This document shows, piece by piece, positions 6,516 through 12,060 of a stretch of DNA of 12,060 bases. Position 1 is the stretch's first letter. Every line of letters begins with the position of its first letter. The position numbers and the translations under genes were made by a program. Source of the stretch: Burkholderiales bacterium (GTDB lineage Bacteria; Pseudomonadota; Gammaproteobacteria; Burkholderiales; Burkholderiaceae_C); assembly GCA_947462175.1 (NCBI GenBank), contig CANHOE010000043.1, forward strand, positions 1-12,060. The letters run 5' to 3'. The notes beneath the pieces were generated by a model. That model searched no databases. It was not told the origin of the DNA and saw only the letters and a list, made by a program, of their open reading frames with translations.

Positions 6516-7937
6516 TCATTCGCTGGAGGCACCGCGCCACTCTGTTTTGCCGAAGCCGTCCTCGCCGAGCAGGGTGTAGTAGATGCCGATGGTGGCCAGC
6601 GTCTGGGTGCGGTCGCTGCCTGTCTGGTAGCTCGCATTGCGGTGCGACCAGACGTACTTCAGCGCGATCGCATGCGGGCCGCTGATGCGCATCGTGAAGG
6701 CGCTCTCGACGCGCGTGACGTCATCGCTGCCGGCCGAGCGGTTGGTCAGGCTGCCCAGGTAGTAGCGCTGTCCCGACACCTCTGCCATGGCACGGCTGCC
6801 CATCAGCATGCGCAGGTTCAGGCTCACGCGCGGCGCCAGGCCATAGTGGTAGTCGCGGTCGTTGCTGACGATGCGGCGCAAGGTACTGGCCGCCGAGTAC
6901 CCCAGGCCCAGCAGGGCCGAGCCTTGCACTGCCATATCCTGGGGCAGCGACAGCTGTCCGGTCGTGCCCAGGGATAGCGCAGTGGTCGAGATGTTGAAGA
7001 TCTGTGGCGACACATAGTCGTAGCTGCCGTACAGACCCCAGATCCCGCGGTAGTTGTCGCCGACCTCGTAGTCGGTGCCGAAAAGCAGGCCACGGCTGGC
7101 GATGTTGTCGATGCCGTGGCCGCTGTTCGCCACGATGCGGAAGGCGAAGTAGTCGAAGGGCCGCCGGTAGGTGTACCCCGACTTGCCCGGCAGACCGTAG
7201 TCCATCTCGAAGTCGATGACCGCTTCGTTGCGCTTGAGCTGGGTGGAGTTGCCGACCTCGTCATGGGTCACATGGCTGTAGCCCACACGCAAGCGCGTGT
7301 CGTAGGCCGGGTGGTGGTCGTTGAAGGCGCTGTCGAAACGCGATCCGTACATCAGGCGGTTCAAGCCAACTGGTGGCGAGATGGCTGCTGCACCCCATTC
7401 ACGCCAGAACAGCGGCACCTTGTTGTCGCCGTGCAGCAGCAGGGTGGCCATACGGAACAGCGGCTCGCCCAGGAAGCTGCCCGCAATGCCGCTCGCGATC
7501 TGGTCGTTATAGGACGGTGGGGTCTTTTCACCGGTGATTTCCCACCAGGCGCTACCGGCGAACGTCAGCGCCGAGGCTTCCCAGTAGTTCAGGCCTGTCG
7601 AACGCCCGGCGCCGTGGTAAAGCGCGCCTTGATAAGGATGGGCGAACTGGTTGACGCGGAACGGGTCGTTGTCGGTGACCCAGCCGTGGGTCAGGTTGCG
7701 TCGAATCGAGCGCCCGCTGACGTTGTAGTCAGAGGAGCCGCTGAATGCCCGGTTGAAGTTGCTCAGCGCGAAATCGAAGCCGATGATCTCGGCAATCGGA
7801 ATGGCGTAGCTCTTGTCCGGCTCCTTCGAAATGACCAGCGATTCGGTCGGCTGGGCACTGACGGCATGCCATGCGAACAGCAGCGGCAGCAGGACGAGGA
7901 CGCGGGGTGACGTTCGGGCTGACGGGGTGCAGGGCAT
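6516..7937 (-). CDS. Exported DUF3943 domain protein
   Basis: 473 residues from the ATG at 7937-7935. Residues 1-28 are a signal peptide (R8 and R12, hydrophobic core VLVLLPLLFAWHA, cut after AVSA). The DUF3943 signature follows at about 88-165: DNDPFRVNQFAHPYQGALYH, then GAGRSTGLNYWEASALTFAGSAWWEITGE, PPSYNDQIASG and GSFLGEPLFRMA. The rest has many alternating aromatic/polar stretches (for example YRGIWGLYGSYDYVS and GPHAIALKYVWSHRN), as expected for outer-membrane beta strands. Function is unknown for the family; an outer-membrane or periplasmic place is inferred. A longer frame opens at 8012, but that start lies inside the hairpin at 7997-8020 and would bury the signal peptide, so the shorter form is preferred. 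The ribosome site is weak for every candidate start. The PAS gene upstream on the same strand ends about 90 bases before it. Confidence 0.82.
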   Translation of the reverse strand: MPCTPSARTSPRVLVLLPLLFAWHAVSAQPTESLVISKEPDKSYAIPIAEIIGFDFALSNFNRAFSGSSDYNVSGRSIRRNLTHGWVTDNDPFRVNQFAHPYQGALYHGAGRSTGLNYWEASALTFAGSAWWEITGEKTPPSYNDQIASGIAGSFLGEPLFRMATLLLHGDNKVPLFWREWGAAAISPPVGLNRLMYGSRFDSAFNDHHPAYDTRLRVGYSHVTHDEVGNSTQLKRNEAVIDFEMDYGLPGKSGYTYRRPFDYFAFRIVANSGHGIDNIASRGLLFGTDYEVGDNYRGIWGLYGSYDYVSPQIFNISTTALSLGTTGQLSLPQDMAVQGSALLGLGYSAASTLRRIVSNDRDYHYGLAPRVSLNLRMLMGSRAMAEVSGQRYYLGSLTNRSAGSDDVTRVESAFTMRISGPHAIALKYVWSHRNASYQTGSDRTQTLATIGIYYTLLGEDGFGKTEWRGASSE

Positions 7938-7996
7938 GCCGACATCTTGTGTGCCGACCGCCCCGCCGTCCATCGGATCGGCAGCGCGTCGCGTGT

Positions 7997-8020
7997 CGGA
8001 CAGCGCCCACACGCTGTCCG
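7997..8020 (-). other. Intergenic hairpin between the PAS and DUF3943 genes
   Basis: CGGACAGCG and CGCTGTCCG form a perfect 9-bp stem with a 6-base loop, starting 6 bases after the PAS gene stop on the minus strand. There is no T-run after it, so it is not a standard intrinsic terminator; it may protect the 3' end of the PAS message, act in attenuation, or aid Rho-type ending. Confidence 0.45.
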
Positions 8021-8026
8021 CTGCCC

Positions 8027-9256
8027 CTACTTCTTGTTGTTGCGCCGATCCGCCAGGCTTTTCTGGATGGCGACGATCTGGGCGGTGGCGCTTTGCACCT
8101 GGTGCGCCAGCACCCGCATCTCGTCGGCCACCACGGCAAAGCCGCGGCCGGCGGTACCAGCGCGGGCGGCTTCGACCGATGCGTTCAGTGCCAGCAGGTT
8201 GGTCTGATGCGCCACCTTCTGGATCGAACCGACGATGTCACCGATCGTCTTCAGGCTGTTGTCCATGAAGAGGTTGTTCTCGACCTGGGCGCGCTGGTTC
8301 TCTTCTTCATGCTTCTGCAGAGAGATGTCGGCCAGTGCGCCCACCACCCGCAGCGGGGTGCCGTCGGCTGTCCGCTTGGTCTGGCCGCGTGCTCGGAACC
8401 AGCGGAATGAGCCGTCCTTGCAGCGCAGACGGTATTCGACATCGTAGGGCGTACGACCTGTGCGGTCGGTGAGATGCGCGGTGAAGGCGCCGACCACGCG
8501 GTCCAGATCTTCCGGATGCAGCTTCGATGCCCAGCTCTCCAGCACATCCGGGAATTCGGCTTCGGTCTCGTAGCCCACGAGGCGGCGGAACTGTTGGGAC
8601 CACCAGAACGCATTCTTCGGGTTGACCGGATCGCCAGCCACCACCTCCATGTCCCACAGTCCCTCCTGAAGCATCTCGCGGCCGAGGTCGAAGCGGATCA
8701 TCATCGTGTTGAGCAACTGGTCGTCTTGTACCGCTGCGGTGATGTCCGTCAGCGACCCGGCGACGCGCAGCGGCGAACCATCGGCAGCGCGGATGGTCTC
8801 GCCGCGGGCGCGGAACCAGCGATAGCTGCGGTCGCGCATGGCGAGCCGGTACTTCACGTCATACGGTGTGCGACCTGTCCGGTCGGCCAAATGCTTGCCG
8901 AAGGCAGCCAACGTGCGGTCCTTGTCTTCCGGGTGCAACCGGCTCGACCAACTCGACAGGATGTTCGGGAAATCCTTTTCGCTGGTGAAGCCCAGCATGC
9001 GGCGGAACTGATCCGACCACCAGAACGGGTTGTCGGGGTTCGACGGATCTTCCGGATTGATCTCCATGTCCCACAGGCCATCGGAGGTGGCCAGGCGAAC
9101 CAGGTCGAAGCGAGTCTGCAGAGAGTCGACCTGATCGCCCATGTCTGCGACCTGTTGCGCCAGCTCCTGCTCGCGGATGCGTGCCTCATTGAGATGCGCC
9201 TGGGTGACGTCTTGCTCGTCCGACGAGCCGAAAATTCGTTTCAAGACAGCGCTCAT
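8027..9256 (-). CDS. Soluble tandem-PAS chemoreceptor-like signalling protein
   Basis: 409 residues from the ATG at 9256, preceded by GGAG at a good distance; the longer frame to 9463 has no such site. Residues 15-49 look like a coiled coil. Two PAS (PAS_3 type) domains follow, about 50-175 and 188-315, each with GLWDMEI/V, FWWSxQFRR, SW-S-LHPED, DRTGRTPYDVxYRL, WFRARGxT and a closing LRVxGxLxDI; they are clear duplicates. Residues 335-405 hold the chemoreceptor tip: IGDIVGSIQKVAHQTNLLALNASVEAARAGTAGRGFAVVADEMRVLA. No membrane segment or HAMP domain is present, so it is cytoplasmic. The signalling part is only about 70 residues, far shorter than in standard receptors, and the usual Glu of the AGEQGRG motif is Thr (T368). 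The layout recalls BdlA of Pseudomonas, a soluble PAS-PAS-MCP protein in biofilm dispersal. No che genes are nearby. Ligand, such as haem or flavin, is not evident. Confidence 0.88.
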   Translation of the reverse strand: MSAVLKRIFGSSDEQDVTQAHLNEARIREQELAQQVADMGDQVDSLQTRFDLVRLATSDGLWDMEINPEDPSNPDNPFWWSDQFRRMLGFTSEKDFPNILSSWSSRLHPEDKDRTLAAFGKHLADRTGRTPYDVKYRLAMRDRSYRWFRARGETIRAADGSPLRVAGSLTDITAAVQDDQLLNTMMIRFDLGREMLQEGLWDMEVVAGDPVNPKNAFWWSQQFRRLVGYETEAEFPDVLESWASKLHPEDLDRVVGAFTAHLTDRTGRTPYDVEYRLRCKDGSFRWFRARGQTKRTADGTPLRVVGALADISLQKHEEENQRAQVENNLFMDNSLKTIGDIVGSIQKVAHQTNLLALNASVEAARAGTAGRGFAVVADEMRVLAHQVQSATAQIVAIQKSLADRRNNKK

Positions 9257-9378
9257 GCTTGTGTCTCCATGTGATTGGGCAGGCAATAAAATGCAGGGCA
9301 TTGAACGGGTGGCGTCACGAGCGCGCAGACATTGCAGACTCGGTTCATGGGTGGTCTTCGGCAACGTCTCTGGCTGAC

Positions 9379-9406
9379 TTGAGCCCGGATGAACCCGTTG
9401 TAAAAA
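9379..9406 (+). promoter_or_regulatory. Possible sigma-70 promoter for the CBS gene
   Basis: TTGAGC (9379-9384) and TAAAAA (9401-9406) are 16 bases apart; each matches the consensus in 4 of 6 positions. It lies 100 bases before the CBS-protein start in the 249-base divergent region shared with the PAS gene. No competing better pair was seen, but the match is modest. Confidence 0.25.
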
Positions 9407-9505
9407 AACAGGCTGCTTGGACTTTTCGCCATGGTTGCGATGTGCGACAGTCCAAAACCGCATTCAATCGAACATCACAGAACCCAGCTCTAGAGGAGTG
9501 TCAGG

Positions 9506-9955
9506 ATGATCAAGGTCAAGGATTTGCTCAAGAAGAAGCCGCAAAAAGTCGTCTTTTCGGTGGCATCGACCGATTCGGTGCAGACCATTCTTGAAATGAT
9601 GCTGGCCAACTCGATCCGTTCGGTGGTGGTGCTGGATCAGGACAAGCTGATCGGTATCGTCTCCGAGCGCGATTGCGCACTGAAGGTGTTGTTTCGCAAT
9701 CGCAAGGCGGCGGAAACCACGGCCGCAGAGATCATGACGCGCGACGTGTTCACTGTCACAGGCGAAGAGACCATCGATGCCTGTATGTTGATGATGTCCT
9801 CCAAGAACATCCGCCATCTGCCGGTGTCCAACAACGGCAATGTCGTCGGGATGGTGTCGGTTGGAGACGTGGTCAAGGAAATGATCTGTCACCAGACCGA
9901 GCTGATCACTTACCTCGAGGGATACATCCGAGGCAACAGCGTCAACGCCTACTGA
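9506..9955 (+). CDS. Two-CBS-domain protein
   Basis: 149 residues, soluble. Two CBS motifs form one Bateman module: about 1-63 (VKDLLKKKPQKVVFSVASTDSVQTILEMMLANSIRSVVVLDQDKLIGIVSERD) and about 74-130 (AAEIMTRDVFTVTGEETIDACMLMMSSKNIRHLPVSNNGNVVGMVSVGDVV). Each has the usual G-I/M-V-S-x-x-D end that lines the nucleotide pocket, so binding of AMP, ATP or a similar adenosyl ligand is likely. A short helix (EMICHQTELITYLEGYIRG) ends the protein, as in many stand-alone CBS proteins of Betaproteobacteria. It has no catalytic or channel partner domain; it probably acts as an energy- or redox-state sensor for an unknown partner. AGAGGAG about 8 bases before the ATG makes the start firm. It is divergent from the PAS gene. 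Confidence 0.92.
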   Translation: MIKVKDLLKKKPQKVVFSVASTDSVQTILEMMLANSIRSVVVLDQDKLIGIVSERDCALKVLFRNRKAAETTAAEIMTRDVFTVTGEETIDACMLMMSSKNIRHLPVSNNGNVVGMVSVGDVVKEMICHQTELITYLEGYIRGNSVNAY

Positions 9956-10030
9956 CGAAGCTGTCGTGGGCGAGTTTCCGCGCTGAACGGCCCGAGTTCA
10001 GCAACCCAGCTTGACTGCCGGCACCGGCCT

Positions 10031-10050
10031 GCCGAAAGGATCTTTCCGGC
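10031..10050 (+). other. Hairpin downstream of the CBS gene
   Basis: GCCGAAAG and CTTTCCGGC pair over 8 bases with one bulged C and a 3-base loop, about 75 bases past the CBS stop. There is no T-run, so its role as a terminator is doubtful. Confidence 0.25.
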
Positions 10051-10122
10051 TCAGTTGGTCCCGAAGTGTGAACAAGCCGCCTGCTCTATGCTCGCCTGCC
10101 TGTCTCCACTTCACACTCTCAA

Positions 10123-11451
10123 TTGCCTGACCTCCCTGCGAATCACATACCGTGCGTGGCCATCGTCGGCGGTGGCCCGGCCGGTTTGATGGCGGCGGAG
10201 GTATTGGCCGGTGCGGGAGTGCAAGTCGATCTGTACGACGCGATGCCGTCGGTAGGCCGCAAGTTCCTGCTGGCCGGCAGAGGCGGGCTGAACCTGACGC
10301 ACGCGGAAGCTTTCGATGCTTTCGTCAATCGCTACGGGGAGCGCCGAGCGAGCATCGTCCCGATGCTGGAGCGCTTCGGCGCAGCCGAACTGCGGGCTTG
10401 GGCCCAGGGCCTGGGCATCGCGACCTTCGTCGGGAGCTCGGGCCGGGTGTTTCCTGTCGATCTGAAAGCCGCACCGCTGTTGCGTGCCTGGCTGCATCGC
10501 TTGCGTGAGCGGGGTGTGCGGTTCCATATGCGACACCGCTGGGTGGGTTGGGTGGCGTCCGACGCCTCGGCGGTGCCCAATGCGCTGGCGTTCGAGGCGC
10601 ATCAGGGGCGCTTCGCAGTGCGTGCCGACGCCATCGTGTTTGCATTGGGCGGGGCCAGTTGGGCGAGGCTGGGCTCCGATGGCGCCTGGGTGCCGTCGCT
10701 GCGGTCGCAAGGTATCGACGTGGCGCCGCTCCGACCGTCCAACTGTGGCTTCGATGCCGGCCACCTCGATGCCCAAGGGCAGTTGCAGCCTGGCTGGAGT
10801 GAATACTTCCGAAGCCGCCATGCCGGTACACCACTGAAGAACGTGGCGCTCGCCTGCGCCACACCAGGTGGCCTGAAGTTCACACAGGCTGGTGAATTCG
10901 TCGTCACCAGCGGTGGGGTCGAAGGCAGCCTGGTCTATGCGGCATCGGCCGTGCTGCGTGATGCCATCGAGGTCGATGGCCATGCAGTGGCCCACCTCGA
11001 CCTGCTACCGGGACGCAGCGCGGAATGGGTGGCCCGCGAGGTAGCTCACCCGCGAGGCTCTCGTTCGCTGGCGACGCATCTGAAAGGCCGGCTCGGCCTT
11101 GATGGCGTCAAGGCGGCATTGCTTTACGAATTGCTGCCGAGAGAAGCGATCGCTGATCCGCAGCGGCTCGCGGTGGCGATCAAGTCTTTGCCCCTGACGC
11201 TGCTGGCCGCACGCCCGATCGACGAGGCCATCAGCACCGCTGGCGGTGTGCGCTTCGATGCGATGGACGCGAACGGCATGTTGCGTGCGCTGCCCGGCGT
11301 GTTCTGCGCTGGCGAGATGCTCGACTGGGAAGCGCCGACTGGCGGCTATCTTCTGACGGCATGCTGCGCCAGTGGCGTCTGGGCGGGCGAGGGCGTGCTG
11401 CGGTATCTCGGCAGGCAGCCCGTGGCACACTGCGCCGCCCCCATGCGCTGA
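10123..11451 (+). CDS. FAD-dependent oxidoreductase, HI0933/TIGR03862-like flavoprotein
   Basis: 442 residues, cytoplasmic. The FAD-binding Rossmann motif is at the N-terminus: VAIVGGGPAGLMAAEVLAGAG (about 12-32), with D36/D39 near the end of strand 2, then the family motif GRKFLLAGRGGLNLTHAE. An inner FALGGASWARLGSDG segment and the C-terminal FCAGEMLDWEAPTGGYLLTACCASG block complete the HI0933-like fold, the subgroup related to Pseudomonas PP4765. No substrate is known for the family. No ATG fits: the conserved fold begins at residue 12, and the best start is the TTG at 10123; a GTG at 10156 would cut into the first strand. The leader is pyrimidine-rich with no clear Shine-Dalgarno. TATGCT at 10087-10092 might serve as a -10 box. 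tex follows 58 bases later on the same strand. Confidence 0.88.
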   Translation: MPDLPANHIPCVAIVGGGPAGLMAAEVLAGAGVQVDLYDAMPSVGRKFLLAGRGGLNLTHAEAFDAFVNRYGERRASIVPMLERFGAAELRAWAQGLGIATFVGSSGRVFPVDLKAAPLLRAWLHRLRERGVRFHMRHRWVGWVASDASAVPNALAFEAHQGRFAVRADAIVFALGGASWARLGSDGAWVPSLRSQGIDVAPLRPSNCGFDAGHLDAQGQLQPGWSEYFRSRHAGTPLKNVALACATPGGLKFTQAGEFVVTSGGVEGSLVYAASAVLRDAIEVDGHAVAHLDLLPGRSAEWVAREVAHPRGSRSLATHLKGRLGLDGVKAALLYELLPREAIADPQRLAVAIKSLPLTLLAARPIDEAISTAGGVRFDAMDANGMLRALPGVFCAGEMLDWEAPTGGYLLTACCASGVWAGEGVLRYLGRQPVAHCAAPMR

Positions 11452-11509
11452 GCCTCGCCTCTGGGCGCATTTCCTTCTCATCGATTCCTGCCCGCTCGGG
11501 CCTCATCCC

Positions 11510-12060
11510 TTGAACAAGATCCTGCTGCAAATTGCTGACGAACTGAAGGTTCGCCCGGCGCAAGTTCTCGCTGCTGTCGAACTGCTGGATGGTGGCGCCA
11601 CGGTGCCATTCATCGCACGGTATCGAAAGGAAGTCACGGGTAACCTTGACGACATCCAGCTGCGTGAACTGGAGCTTCGGTTGTCGTACCTGCGCGAGCT
11701 CGAAGAACGCCGCGAGGCCGTGCTCAAGAGCATCTCCGAACAGGGCAAGCTGACAGCCGCGCTGCAGGCTGCCATCGAAGCCGCACCGACCAAGCAGGAA
11801 CTGGAAGACCTCTACCTGCCCTACAAGCAGAAGCGGCGTACGAAGGCGATGATCGCCCGCGAGGCCGGGCTGGAGCCGCTGGCCGACAAGCTGTTTGCCG
11901 ACCCGCAGCTCGATCCGCTGTCGGAAGCAGCGGCATTCATCAACGCCGACGGCGGATTCGCCGATGCATTGAGCGTGCTCGACGGCGTGCGCGACATCCT
12001 GGCCGAGCGCTGGGCGGAGGACGCGGTTCTGGTGGGCAAGTTGCGCGAGTGGCTGTGGGC
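11510..12060 (+). CDS. tex: Tex family RNA-binding transcription accessory protein (5' part)
   Basis: The reading frame from the TTG at 11510 runs unbroken to the window edge, giving 183 complete codons of a protein that usually has about 770-800. It begins (M)NKILLQIADELKVRPAQVL and continues with AAVELLDGGATVPFIARYRKEVTGNLDD, LRELEERREAVLKSISEQGKL, LEDLYLPYKQKRRTKAMIAREAGLEPLAD, all hallmark stretches of the Tex N-terminal helix-turn-helix region. The YqgF-like, HhH and C-terminal S1 domains would lie beyond the window. Tex binds RNA and affects transcription and ribosome-linked processes. The TTG start puts residue 1 exactly where other Tex proteins begin; no ATG or GTG upstream in frame fits, and no Shine-Dalgarno is seen in the pyrimidine-rich leader. 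It may be cotranscribed with the flavoprotein gene. Confidence 0.92.
   Translation, partial: MNKILLQIADELKVRPAQVLAAVELLDGGATVPFIARYRKEVTGNLDDIQLRELELRLSYLRELEERREAVLKSISEQGKLTAALQAAIEAAPTKQELEDLYLPYKQKRRTKAMIAREAGLEPLADKLFADPQLDPLSEAAAFINADGGFADALSVLDGVRDILAERWAEDAVLVGKLREWLW

Noticed and set aside
4760..6637. 625-residue open frame on the minus strand
   Set aside because: It overlaps the MFS exporter in another frame of the same strand and reads as low-complexity Arg/Ala/Gly/His sequence without any family motif; a GC-driven shadow.
8474..9274. 266-residue plus-strand frame antisense to the PAS gene
   Set aside because: No recognisable motif; the repeated look of its sequence only mirrors the PAS duplication on the coding strand.
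9257..9463. N-terminal extension of the PAS protein to an ATG at 9463
   Set aside because: The extra 69 residues show no domain and no ribosome site is placed for it; the ATG at 9256 has GGAG and starts a natural N-terminus.
10111..10995. 294-residue minus-strand frame antisense to the flavoprotein
   Set aside because: Opposes a clear FAD-binding protein and has shadow-like composition.

Overview
The window is a compact, high-GC stretch of ordinary bacterial chromosome. GC-rich third positions, long antisense shadow ORFs and the gene families present (SYLF/YSC84 lipid-binding protein, DUF3297, single-domain YiiD-type thioesterase, DUF3943 protein, TIGR03862-type flavoprotein, Tex) suggest a betaproteobacterium, most likely Burkholderiales. 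That placement is inference from gene content and codon bias, not from a marker gene. I see no rRNA, tRNA, CRISPR array, insertion sequence, integrase or attachment site, and no gene-free stretch longer than 300 bases.

Layout: (1) 49-618 (-) is an exported SYLF-domain protein, divergent from 799-1551 (+), a DUF1275/YoaK membrane protein. (2) 1650-2705 (+) is a zinc alcohol dehydrogenase (AdhP type), followed by 2859-3323 (+), a small hot-dog thioesterase. (3) 3323-3675 is the least conventional part: an intrinsic terminator, a 36-residue ORF on the minus strand (3394-3504), and an FNR/ANR-like palindrome (3559-3572) between that ORF and a very acidic 102-residue protein (3675-3983, +). (4) 4042-4752 (YebC/YeeN family) and 4772-5020 (DUF3297) look like one transcript. 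(5) The minus strand then carries three genes: a soluble tandem-PAS chemoreceptor-like protein (8027-9256), an exported DUF3943 protein (6516-7937) and a DHA2-type MFS exporter (5011-6444), whose end overlaps the DUF3297 gene tail to tail by 10 bases. (6) Divergent from the PAS gene is a two-CBS-domain protein (9506-9955, +), followed by a flavoprotein (10123-11451, +) and the 5' part of tex (11510 to window end, +). These last two genes both appear to start with TTG and lack a clear Shine-Dalgarno sequence.

The genes do not form one obvious pathway; most are housekeeping or stress-type genes set side by side. Linked themes are redox or oxygen sensing (FNR-like box, PAS protein, alcohol dehydrogenase, flavoprotein) and translation/transcription quality control (YebC, Tex). 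I found no convincing new multi-gene system. The best leads are the short-ORF/FNR-box locus, the BdlA-like soluble double-PAS receptor with a shortened, atypical signalling tip, and the paired TTG starts.
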